A stretch of DNA of 64,000 nucleotides from Theobroma cacao. Taxonomy: Eukaryota > Streptophyta > Magnoliopsida > Malvales > Malvaceae. How positions within the stretch are numbered: position 1 is the stretch's first letter; every line of letters starts with the position of its first letter. Below the pieces are notes generated by a model. It did not search any database. It was not told the DNA's origin and was given only the letters and a program-made list of their open reading frames with translations. Position numbers and translations under genes: made by a program. The stretch covers positions 33,763,427 through 33,827,426 of the forward strand of contig NC_030858.1 in the NCBI RefSeq assembly GCF_000208745.1, read 5' to 3'. Shown here piece by piece: positions 53,601 to 64,000 of the stretch.

Positions 53601-54182
53601 ATTTTCTTGCTAAAGAAATTGAAAAAGTACTACTAAAAACTTCTATCTTCTATTTGTGATCGCACTTTTCATAGTAGTAATGAGTGACTGTTGTTCCCTT
53701 TGATTGTGTACAATGATGTTTGTTTTCTTATTTCAGAATAGGAATAAGAAGCGAGGATTTGCAGGAGTTCTTTGAGAGATCAATTAAGGGTAGTGGCATT
53801 GCTCTTTCTTCTCCAAGACTAGTTATCCCAGCTGCTGTATATGGATTGTGGATCTTGTCCCATAAATTTTTGGCCAATGATTTCTTTGATTTCCAGGTAG
53901 CCTTTTAAACGAGGTTTTTTTTTTTTTTAACATTAACCTGTCAAGCAATATCCTGCGTGTGATTAATGGACTATTTGTAAAATGCCAAAACACTCGAAGT
54001 TTGAAACATGGCAACAAGTAGTTTGTATTGTAATCTATAGTTTTGGTCCTCCTCCTTCACAGCTTACTCCTGCAATGATTGGGATGTTTGCATACAAAGC
54101 AGCTGCTCTTGTTCAAGTATACAGGGATAATGAAGACTTGCAGTTTGTCTTTCCCGAGAATGAGGAACAGTCAAGTGACTGA
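50697..54182 (+). CDS. plastid membrane protein with ATP synthase protein I (Atp1/UncI) domain, CGL160/CGLD22-like
   Basis: Nine exons give 319 residues: 50697-50841, 51404-51570, 51859-51963, 52330-52386, 52584-52664, 52946-52980, 53537-53626, 53737-53896 and 54063-54182. All introns are GT-AG. The first 50 residues are rich in Ser, Thr, Pro and Arg with few acids, like a chloroplast transit peptide. An acidic soluble part follows. Then come four hydrophobic segments near 161-185, 186-207, 254-272 and 281-300, ending in a short acidic tail. The layout and the C-terminal LTPAMIGMFAYKAAALVQ segment resemble CGL160, which helps assemble the membrane part of chloroplast ATP synthase. The role is inferred from this resemblance. 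The upstream ORF extension starts at TTG and was not used. Confidence 0.82.
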
Positions 54183-56091
54183 GTCTCAAAGTTTGCATAT
54201 TTTGATTGAATACTTCAACACTGAACTGGATTTCTCTTCTCCTTGGCTAGTGCTACACAGTTGAAAATTGAGCCACCTTTTGTCCATATGTGGAATACAT
54301 GGGGATGATTCCTACAAGGAATCCATCGAAATTACCTAGGCTGGTGCCAGCAAGATTGTGCGGTGTATGGTGGCCTTGCAAGTTTCAATGAATCTGGAAT
54401 GCTATCAAGACTGCAAGGTCCATTGAGTGGCATTGATGCTCTATTGTATATGTTTCTATATATGTTCTAAGAATGATGCTCAAAATTCATGCAATTTGTA
54501 ATGCAATAATTGCCATTGAACTATTATGATGTTGAATAATCAATATAGAGAAAAAGTTGCTGCATAAATATTGCTGAAAAGGGCTTTTACTTGCACATTT
54601 CCATTGATGAACTCGATTAGTATTGGGTTATGTGGGAGTGGGAATCACATAAATTTCCTCAGGTTGCCTAATTATCTTTCCATGGAAGGTCATCAGTAAA
54701 TTGTCCCCGGGCATTTGGATTTGCCAAAACTCAAAACAGCTTCAAAAATCAATATTTGATTGAAAATTGCTGGCAGATCATAAAACCAAACAATCTGAAT
54801 AGGCTAATTGCTTAATGTTACGCCTTATTTGCCCTTTTGTCTTCCTCTTCTCTCTAATGCATCCCCCACCCTTGGCCTCCCTGTCTCCCTGCCCAATCCT
54901 GTCGTCTTCATCTCTCCTTTCCGATGAATTTTCCTATTAAAAAAATTCTAAAATTGTCAAAGATAAAAGGCCGTCGTTTTAATCCTCTCACTTAAAAAAG
55001 CGCAAAAGCAGAGAGCCAGCTGTCTTATCCTTAGGCCTCCTCAACTACTGTAGCCCATGTACCTTATTTTAACATATAGTACAGAAGCGTTATACAATAT
55101 ACCCTGACAAGACCCTAGATTTACAAAGTTTAAATATAAAGACGAAAATGCCCATTCCAAATTACTAAGTAAGAGCAGTATAAAGGGTAAAATTGTAAAT
55201 TAGACAACTAAATTAAATAGGTTAGACTTTTTCTTCTATTGAAGAATTCAATTCTTAGAATTGTATGTGAAAAAAGGTACATTATTTTTTACTACATATT
55301 TTAAAATTATTAATAAGATTTGTAATATACATCTAAATATGTAATTTAATCGTAAGTATATATATTCTTTCGTTTAAATAAATGGACTCGAATCTCTCTT
55401 TTTCAAAATAAAAAAAAAAGAAATTAATTATAAAATGAGCTACACAGAGTCAAATGGCACAATCTAAGATTTAGCAGAATATTTTCTTCACAAGTTTTTA
55501 TCATATTTGTTATTTGTACATGCATTTCTTTAACACTATTTTGGTTATTTCATTATTTCAAACTATGAACTTTGGCAGCTACAAGCATGGGAAAAATAAA
55601 ACACTCAAGAGACCTCATGGACAAAGCATGGAACATTACTCAAACCTTAAATCACAAACATGTTTTTCAATAAACTTTAAAACGTTTACAGTAGTTTCTT
55701 GTGGGTAGTGCACAACCAGAATTTCTTCTAAGCAAAAAGCCAATCCCAAAAGAAGAAACGAGGGACCCCAGAATCAGTTACAGCAAGCTTGCTAAGGTAA
55801 TCAATGTAATAAATTTTGATTAAGTTCTTAGATTTTCCTACTTCACATAGCTAGCAAACATCTCCTATCTGGCTCATCAAAAGATTTGCTAGGGGTACGC
55901 AATCACCTAGCAATAGAACGAATCTAGCAGATAAGATCAACAATATATGTGGTTGTGGCTAGTCCTCAACTGCTCGGTCAGCTGCCTGTCGAAAAACCTT
56001 AAGTAATATGCAGTAAGGGCGAATTTAGTACTTCATTTCTGATGGTTTGTCATTCTTGTTGTGATTAGTTGAATCCTTCTGAGGTTTGCAG
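54183..56091. other. convergent intergenic stretch between the Atp1-like gene and ELP4
   Basis: It holds the 3' untranslated parts of both convergent genes. The frame at 55514-55708 lacks a recognisable motif. No supported gene. Confidence 0.6.
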
Positions 56092-58343
56092 TCAAAAATC
56101 CAGGTTCCCAGTCTTGGAGGAACCAGAGCAACTACCAGATGTGCCATATGAAGTTCCACTTGAACCATCAACAGGGGCCTGATTTAAACATTCTAAAACC
56201 AAAAATCTACGCTTTTGCAACTTGATTGAAAAGGTTGTTGCCTCAAGAATCACAGGAACCTGCTTAAAGTTTGGACAAATGAGGTATATGATTAAGTAAA
56301 ACAATGTAAGATAATAAGCACAATAAGGCTACTGTGAATAAATTTGCAGACAGAGGAACTCTAAGGTAGGAACAATTAAGTTGGTACAACACTAGGATGA
56401 AGGGTAATGCTAATGAACCTGTGTGTGGATGCATGCTACTTTGTGCACATTGAGAAAGCCAACCATATCCTGGTAACCAGTAAGGAGTTGTGACAATTCC
56501 TTGTCTTCATCTGACAGAAGCTTCCAATGAGATCAATAAGTCAAGATACATTTGAAATTAACGCATACCATGAGCACAAGGTACAGGATGATAATAAACC
56601 TGGGATTGCTCTGACAGAGAGCAACGTGTCTGCCAAGTGCTGCCATCTTTTACAGAAGGATGGTCAGAGAAGGGAAGGTGGAAAGGTTATTAAGGCGACT
56701 GCATTTGAAGACCGTACCATGCTTTTGAGAGACCTAATAAATGAAAGCATATCCCATTCCTGCAATTGTAGTATATTAACAGAAAAAATAGATTACAACT
56801 TTAACAACAGTGGATGTATCATCAAAATAAATGTTAAAACTACTGTTTCTACAGTCTAGAAGGTGCTAAAAAACCTTCAAAAAATTCTTAACTTACAAGA
56901 GAACTTTTCAAAGAAGGAAGGAAAATATAATTATTCAACTCATAAGGGCTTGCTACTAACCGTGTTGGAATATGCACATTGAGGAGCACAAAATGATTGT
57001 ATAGCAATACGACCAGCACAAGAGATGCTGCCATCATTTCTATGAGATAGCAAAAAGAGGTCAGGAAGACAGGTAAATATACTGAAATAATAAAGAAGAA
57101 AACAAAGACATAAAAGATAATGACAAGTTAGTTGAGACACTAAAAATATGACTTCCATACTTTATACAGTATTCTCCATGGAGCTAAAGGAGATGACATA
57201 ACAGGTAAAAGTAAAATAAAAGAATGACTAATATGGCGGCATGATCAAATGTTTCCAAATATAATGAATAAATGACCAAGAAAGCAAATGATGATACCGT
57301 GGAAACTGAGATAAAAATGTTGCACTACGGTCTTGAAGAGCAGAAAGATTAAGAGAATCTTGGACGCTAACACAATCTACACGCTGCCCATTGAGGAAGT
57401 GCCTCTCTAGGGGCTTCCGCAAGTCAAATTCATTAGAGTACTCATGTTTACCATCTGCACCATGATTACATAAAGATATCTCAGTGTAGAGCTTTCAAGG
57501 AGAGAATAGCATTAACATAGGTTAAGAACAGTGCACTTTCAAAGCTAACACCCAATAATGCATAATGAGTTGAAAGAAAAATTCTTTTCCTAACCTTTAT
57601 TAAGACCCCAAACCAAGCTGCATTAACTTTTTGTTAAACCTACAAGTGAAAAGATATAAAGACTAATACCAGGGAAATAAAAACTACCTCTTTGACAATT
57701 AAAATTGAGTTGATTTTCACGAAAGTACTTCTTATACTGCCAAGCAATTCTCAGACCTTTCTCCTGCAGGTTTTTAAAATATGCTATTCACATTGTTAGC
57801 ATTTAGACATGAGATTTCAAACAGACTGAAAAAGACACCAACAGATAAAAGGGGGTTAAAAACGAGGGGCACCTGATCTGGATCATGTTCACGAGATTTG
57901 TCATCTTTGGATGTGGCACGACAAGGCAAAGTGCCCAAAAATCCTCTTGGGTCTCTAGCTGGACTAGCATAGAGAAGAGGTTAATTATGAACAAGTCCCT
58001 GAGCCATGAAATTCCTCAACAAAAGCATGTGATGAGGTGCTTCTGCACCTTCCATCACCATAACTAGGCTTCCCAAAGGGAACCCGCCACCTAGAATCTC
58101 TACATATAAAGTAAAAACTACAGAATAAGAGAATAAATCACATGAAAGAACTAACAGAAAGCAATGCCCGAAGTGAATGTTATGCAACGATAAGAAATGT
58201 ATGACATTACTGTCAAGGTCGGGTATCCCAGAAGATAGAAAGACTGTGCCATTTGGCCCACACTTGAGTCCGGGGCCTTGAGATTGGGCTGCAGTCGAAA
58301 GGTTTCGAGAGAAGCTACTTATTCGAGTCTTAGCCGCGGCCAT
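56092..58343 (-). pseudogene. ELP4: Elongator complex protein 4, complete exon set with two nonsense codons
   Basis: Eight exons can be joined in phase to 364 codons: 58211-58343, 57873-58099, 57688-57763, 57298-57454, 56961-57039, 56600-56759, 56419-56510 and 56092-56259, all with GT-AG introns. Family landmarks are [124 protein letters not shown] and a Gly/Ser-rich C-terminus. ELP4 belongs to the Elp456 RecA-like ring that supports wobble-uridine modification of tRNA and transcription. Two in-frame stops are seen: TAA at 57981-57983 (codon 84, where the family has Gln) and TGA at 56664-56666 (codon 256, where the family has Ser). Splice sites and the rest of the frame are intact, so inactivation looks recent, unless these are sequence errors. 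Confidence 0.85.
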
Positions 58344-59654
58344 ATCAATAGCAACAGTCAAGAATCAAGACACTACACAATTCAGTGAACAATAGGGCTG
58401 ATGAAGTCTTTCCTGGTTCAAAGTGCTGCAAGCTCATTTCAAGCAATACCCAACGGGCTAGTTAGTCAAAACAACTATGAAAAACCAATAACAAGTACTC
58501 ATATACTATAGAATACCAAAAGCTGCTTCCTTTGCAAATTAGTAATTTAATATCATTAAGGGTCTCAGAAACAGCAATGAAATCATATAAAAGAAAAAGC
58601 ATAAGATTGAAGATAACCACATTTGTAATTAATCATAGTCCCATGATCAAAATTAAACATATTATGTTTAACTCAAGTTTGAGCTTTTCCTGCTCAAAGT
58701 TTCTTTTCAAATATATTTCGTTTGTAAGCATTCAACTATATCTTTGCTAAATTCAATCAACATGAAAAAATAATAATTTTTCCTTAAGTACCCAATTTTT
58801 GTTAAACTCTTTTCATTCTTCTTTCTAATAAAATTTCTTTGCTCTTTTCATTCAAGACTTTTATCAAAGAAAATGTGTGCAATTCTTAAGTAAACTTTGC
58901 CAAACATAAAAAGAGTTCGTTTTTCTTTTGCTTTCCTTGGGTTTTCTAAGGAACCAAACAGAGTTAGAATCAAATTCTCACCGTAGGCTCTGTATGAGTT
59001 GTTTGAAATGAAGTACTATGGCAACTTCTCCACTCTCTTCTCTTCAAAGTTTCTTGCTTCAGAGTTCCGCCGTTTTACAGAGCAATTACGCACCGTTTCG
59101 TTTCTTTTGTCAATCCAATTTGCGTTCCAAGCTTTCGCCTCCAACCGGGAAAACGCTCCGCCTCCTCCCAGACCGTAGTACCTGACCATCTGGGCTAGAG
59201 CCTGTAACTTCTCCTTAATGGGCCATATCAATCAAGCTTGCTTCTTTCACAGTTATGGGCGCTAGAGATGGTTTTTCCCTGCTTTACCCAGCCAATATGG
59301 ATTTGGAGTGTGAAATAACATCTGTAATCGAGTATTTTAATTTCACGAATAAGTTTAAAAGATTGAAATATATCTATTTAATATATATATTAAAAAAATC
59401 AATTACTTAGTTTTTAAATAGATTTTACAATGTATAACTTATTTTATCCATCCGAAATAGATTAGGAATATCAAATAACACGGATAATAGAGTTTTTTAA
59501 CTTCATGAACTTTCATATAAAATATTTTTAAAAAATTAATTATTAACTTAGTAAACAGACCCTGGACAATTGTTCAAACTCTGTTATAGAGTTAAAGAGC
59601 TCCATCATTGATGTCTAGAATAATAATTCATAAGCTACTAATAAAATTCAATGC
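58344..59654. other. 5' flank of ELP4 and spacer
   Basis: It holds the presumed leader and promoter of ELP4. The 71-codon minus-strand frame at 59016-59231 has no recognisable family motif; it may be 5' leader sequence. No supported gene. Confidence 0.5.
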
Positions 59655-60082
59655 TTGAAATGATTGCAGGACTCTGAACCAGGAAAGACTTACATCAGCC
59701 CTATTGCTCACTGAATTATGTAGTGTCTTGATTCTTTCCTTTTTTGCTCAGCTAGTGTCTTGATGTCCCATAAATATTTTGGCCAATGATTTCTTTTATT
59801 TCCAGGTAGCTCTTTAAACAATGTTCTTTTGATAATGACCTGTCAAGCAATATCCTGCATGTGGTTAATGGACTGTTTGTAAAATTCCAAGACACTCGAG
59901 ATCTGAAACATGGCAACGACTAGTTTGTATTGTCATTTATAGTTTTGGTCCTTCTTCACACTTTACTCCTCTTGCAATGATTGGGATGTTTGCTACAAAG
60001 CAGCTGCTCTCGTTCAATCATACAGAGATAACGAAGACGTGCAGTTTGTCTTTCCAGAAAACGAGGAATAGTCAAGTGACTG
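59655..60082 (+). pseudogene. chimeric fragment: inverted ELP4 5' flank joined to the Atp1-like 3' end
   Basis: Bases 59655-59738 match the reverse complement of about 58363-58445, the 5' flank of ELP4 (shared GAACCAGGAAAGACTT and GTGTAGTGTCTTGATTCTT-like blocks with few changes). Bases about 59757-60082 match 53850-54182: the end of exon 8, the last intron and exon 9 of the Atp1-like gene. The exon 9 part has a one-base deletion (TTTGCTACAAAG instead of TTTGCATACAAAG) and GAGGAATAG instead of GAGGAACAG, which makes an early stop. The retained intron shows it was copied as DNA. Confidence 0.88.
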
Positions 60083-61403
60083 TGTAACATTCAATATCCT
60101 GTATAGGAATAATATGACTTTATCGATAAAATGAAAAGTCAATTGACGTCAATTTAAGTACCAAATAACGACGACAAGTAAACAGAATATTTTAAAATAA
60201 AATAATATTTTATTTGTTGTCAAAATTAATCATGAAAGAGGATTATATGATTAATTTAAGTGAAAAAAAAGAAATAAAAAAGAATTTTAAAAAAACAATA
60301 ATAATTGTACTCACGTGTCTTTATTAAATTGAATTAGAGCGAGTAAGAAAATATTTAAATATTATGGTGATACTGTATTGAAGTGTAACTTCGATGTTTT
60401 GTTTGTACACATGTAAAGGAAGAAAAATAGAAAGAACTTGAAATTTAAAAAATGTTGGAAGGACCCAATTAAAAAGGATGAAAGTTGGAGGATCATCCGG
60501 TAAATAAAGAAAAGTTTGAGGACTTATGTATAAATTTTAATATTTGAAACTAATTGAGAATTTACTAGTCAAGCAAAGTTAGATTATGTGGAAATGTGAT
60601 GTGCACATGTGATTTGAATGGGTCAAAGAGGATTGAATAAGATATGAAATAAAAGTAATGTATAGAATAAATTAATCAAGAAAAAATGAATGGATTTCAA
60701 AAGTTTTGGTTTTATAATTTTACTACATAAAGGGAAAGAAAAAAAGTTAAAAGCCATTAAAGCATGGGCAAGCCGGCCATGAGGAAAATGTGGAGAGAAA
60801 AGAACAAAGATGAAAGAAAAGAAAAAAAAAAAGAAAACTAAATAATGAAGAAAGAAAGAATCGAAGTGATGGACGTGTGGAGGAAGTGGAAATATTTTGT
60901 GCCATGTGACTTAATACAAAAAAAAAGTGAAAGGAAAAGTAAAAAAGTTATGGATATTAGGCAATTCGCTCATGGTGAGAAAACCAAGGAAAAAAGAAAG
61001 ATCTAGAGCTTCCATTCGAGATGAAGAAAAAGAAAGAAAGAAAAGCATTTGCAAGGCTCAGCCTTAGGGAAATCCGCCCAAAGCCAAAGAGAAAGAAGAA
61101 AGGAGAAAGAAAGAAAAAAGATAGGCACAGGTTTGGCTCAAAATTGAGTGAACCCGTGAGATTTCCTCTCACTCTTGAAGGTTTATGTTGATTCATCACT
61201 CAAGGAGACTCCATTGTTCAAGAGAGAAGCTGTGGAGAGTCAATGAAGGAATAAGCTCGGCTTTGGTGGTTTAAGCAAGGAAAGGTAAGAATTTTGATTT
61301 TAAGCTTGAGTAATTTTTGGAAATAAGTTGATAATTGTGTGGGTATGTTTGTGGCACCAATGGTGGCCATGGATGCGAGGAAATTGTGAACCTTGTGTGT
61401 GGG
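60083..61403 (+). mobile_element. probable chromovirus-type Ty3/gypsy LTR piece
   Basis: It starts TGTAACATTC directly after the duplicated Atp1-like 3' end (…AGTCAAGTGACTG). Many plant chromovirus LTRs begin TGTAACA and carry words like AACGACGACAAG, seen at 60167. Near 61250-61290 a TTTAAGCAAGGAAAGGTAAG stretch resembles their transcribed part. The sequence is interrupted at 61404 by the inverted Tat LTR. The family assignment is inference. Confidence 0.5.
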
Positions 61404-64000
61404 TGTCGTAACGTGCGGGTCCGGGACCCCGACCGCTAGACGTGAAATGTGAAAACTCACTAAAAAATAAACTAGGTAGTCGCCACCAATCTTTTTTTTA
61501 CTAGGTGTGATTGGCCACCTATTGACTCGATTCTAATTGATGAAGCTTTAAATTAATTTTAAGTCCACCGAAAAGAACCTTAAACTTGTCTACAATTTTC
61601 TGGATCTAGGTTCGGGAGTACGGTTACGTCCGGGGAAGGATTAGCACCCCCGGAACGCCTGTTCCATAAACGGTACCATTTTTAGATTATCCTATCAGGC
61701 TTTAATTTTTAATTTCATTACATTTCCTTAATTATTATTCTTTTATTTTTATCTCCTATTTAACCTAAAATGGAACGCAAATGAGTGGCGAGATAAAATG
61801 CATGGCGTGAGATAAAAATCCCGGACGAATAACCTTTTATCGAAGATATTTTTCGAATCCGCCCATCATGCTGGTGGGATTCGGGATATTCTCTCACCTA
61901 GGGGATTATCCGAGAAATTCGCCTTCCCAAATTCGACGAATAAATTCCGTCATCGGGGTCATCGTATGTTTTCTTTTAAAATAATATTTTCGTGCATAAT
62001 GGACCTAATTCGGGCAAAAGCCTTTTATTAAAGATGTTTCTCGAACCCTCCCATCATATTGGTGGGACCCGAGGACATCTTTTCACTTAGGAAACTTTTT
62101 GAGAAATATCTGCCTTCGCAAGATCCTCGGGAGATCCTATCATCGGGGCTTAAACTCAAAAACAGAAATATTTATATGCAATGATACGCATGATGCAATA
62201 TATATATATGCTATGCTAATGCAATTGTCTATTTTTTTATTTTTTTATTATTTAATTATTATTTTCATTTTATTTTATTTTTTTATTATCATATTTTCTA
62301 TTTTATTTCTAATTATTATTTTTCATACTTTACATTTTTTATTCTAAGTTACTCCTATATATTCCTTGATATTTCTTATCTTATCATTTTTACATAATAT
62401 TTATTAATCTATACCTTATACCATTAGATATTTAATACTTGATTTTAAATCATTTAGTGTTTTGGGTTTTCCTCATTAATAGTTTTTATTATTTGTCTAT
62501 TGATTTAATGTCATGGATATTACCTTTTCACAAATTTATTATGTACATATCTGAATTATTATCATTATTGTTTTATTTTATATATTTTTCCATTTTTTCC
62601 TTTTTATCTATTATTTGTTTATTTATTATTTTTTGATGATTTTGTGTTGTTAATTTTTTTATTTTTATAAAAAATTTGAGATCTCGAAATCGAGGCCCTC
62701 CCATCGTACTGGTGGAGCCTTAATTCGAATTCTGACCCTAAGGAAAATTGGCCCGAGATTGCAACTTCTCGCATCCCGACCAATCATCCCATCATTGGTA
62801 CAATTTCGTATTCTTTCCATGGTTAATAGTATGGTACCTTAAGGCTCACTTAATATACTATTAAAACTATTAATAGTGTCCTAAAACAAAGGATTTGTTG
62901 TGGTGACTAAAAAAAAAATAATTAAACCTTTTTTACTACCTTCTACTATTAACATTATTGTTTCACATTTTTCTGTCAATTTAAATCCTCTAAAATCCTC
63001 TAAAATATTATTAAAAAGATTTTAAATATCATGCTCAAACCATTTAATTTTACTAAATACAAAGCTTAATCAAATAAAAAAATGGGCTTGCCCTAAAACA
63101 ACCAGTCCATCACAGATCCATACAAAAAAAAAGAATTTTTACCTGATCGGGCTTAGTTTGCCCAGACTGCTACCGGACCCTAGTCTGCCTTAGAGCGGGA
63201 CTGTTTAGGGCTTGGTGTGACAGTTCCCAGACAACAAAACCGGTGTCGTTTGGCGCTCAAAAGGAGGCTTTGGGTAGATCAACATGACGACATTATATAA
63301 CCTTTGACCCTTGGACCTTCCTTTCTCCCCTTCACTTTCCTCTTTTTTTTTTTTTTTAACTCACTTCACCTCTCAAGCTGCAGGACCCTTTTTCTCTCTA
63401 AAAGCTTCCATCTTTTCTTTTAACCAAAACACTCTCTTTTTACTCGCCACCGGTAACACTTCTCGGATGGTCTCACTACCGTCGTCGGCTACCTAACCGA
63501 CCCTCTCTTTTGCAGTCAACCAACCTTTTCTCTCTCTTTTTTGGCACAGATTGGCCTTCTCTCTCCTTAGCTGTCCATCGGTCTCTCTCTCTTTGTTTGC
63601 TCCGACCCTCTCACTATCCGGCTACCCAAGATCTCCTCCTCTCCCTTTTCGTCGGCTACCCAAATCGGGTTTCCTCTCTACCGGCGGCACTACCCTGGCT
63701 CTAACACTCCTACCGGTGGCACAAAAACCCCCAAAATTTGTCTTCTAACCGGCGGCAACTAACCAAGTTTTATCCCCCATAAAAATCAACTAAAAATTCA
63801 CCCAAGAACCCAACCATTCTCCTTCTCTCATTGTGCATATTTTTTGATTTTTTGGTATTTTTTTGATGTATTTTTCTTGATTTTTGTGGATTGTTGTGGC
63901 TGCTAGAGACTAGGGATTTTTGATTGATTGTGGCTTTTTGCTACTAAAGACTAGGGTTTTTTTATTGTCGATTTTTTTTCCCCCAAGGTGAGTGCTACAG
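61404..64000 (-). repeat. Tat-type LTR in reverse orientation, running off the window
   Basis: It begins TGTCGTAACGTGCGGGTCC, the reverse complement of the end of the LTR at 7449. It stays recognisably similar: the CACCAATCTT/GGTGTGATTGG block, the AATTAATTTTAAGTCC block, the CCTGTTCCATAAACGGTACC block and the pyrimidine-rich region near 63300-63760, which matches the purine-rich part of the other LTR. Comparison with 5640-5730 suggests the window stops about 250 bp short of the LTR end. The open frames here are low-complexity and not genes. AT-rich part: 62200-62680. Confidence 0.85.

Noticed and set aside
56527..56859. Plus-strand frame of 110 codons
   Set aside because: It lies opposite an ELP4 exon and intron; the minus strand carries the family motifs.
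56664..57983. Reading the two ELP4 stops as programmed recoding
   Set aside because: They are different stop codons at ordinary Gln and Ser positions, with no known recoding in this family; mutation or sequence error is simpler.
59016..59231. 71-codon minus-strand frame above ELP4 as a gene
   Set aside because: No recognisable motif; it probably belongs to a leader or to spacer.
63985..64000. CTACAG at the window edge as the true LTR end
   Set aside because: Alignment of neighbouring blocks to the other LTR places the window edge about 250 bp inside the LTR; the match is short and likely chance.

Overview
This is nuclear DNA of a flowering plant, most likely a eudicot. It is AT-rich and gene-sparse. 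Its genes are split by short GT-AG introns, and its families are plant ones: tail-anchored and SLF/CPR1-type F-box proteins, a T2 RNase of S-RNase type, plastid Atp1-like, RuvB-like 1 and Elongator ELP4. The repeats are Tat-lineage Ty3/gypsy, PIF/Harbinger and copia/gypsy remnants. I saw no bacterial genes, CRISPR arrays, rRNA or tRNA. The species cannot be named from sequence alone.

Layout. 1-7449: the 3' two-thirds of a decayed Tat-type Ty3/gypsy element on +, with RT, two RNase H domains, integrase, a 58-62 bp tandem array and a full 3' LTR ending at 7449. 7450-11489: LTR-retrotransposon remnants and AT-rich spacer. 11490-17366: a tandem pair of intronless F-box genes (-). 18197-22313: two related solo-LTR-like repeats. 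24677-27792: ten-exon LRR gene (-). 31908-33071: intronless SLF/CPR1-type F-box gene (-), followed upstream by a three-exon RNase T2 gene (35450-37629, -). 39824-45150: complete twelve-exon RuvB-like 1 gene (-). 46351-49842: dead PIF/Harbinger transposase, then a truncated copy of the RuvB-like 1 5' end. 50697-54182: nine-exon plastid Atp1/CGL160-like membrane protein (+). 56092-58343: ELP4 gene (-) with all eight exons but two in-frame stops. 59655-60082: a chimeric scrap made from the 5' flank of ELP4 and the 3' end of the Atp1-like gene. 60083-61403: probable chromovirus-type LTR piece, interrupted at 61404 by a Tat LTR in reverse orientation that runs off the window.

How it fits together. 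A gene island of roughly 50 kb lies between two oppositely oriented Tat elements. RuvB-like 1 and ELP4 are housekeeping genes of chromatin remodelling and tRNA modification/transcription. The Atp1-like gene probably serves plastid ATP synthase assembly. The most interesting association is the RNase T2 gene with an S-RNase-like intron 2.4 kb from an SLF-like F-box gene, which resembles a minimal or relic S-locus. Exon coordinates were worked out by hand from splice consensus and reading-frame continuity; reading phase closes exactly in every multi-exon model.
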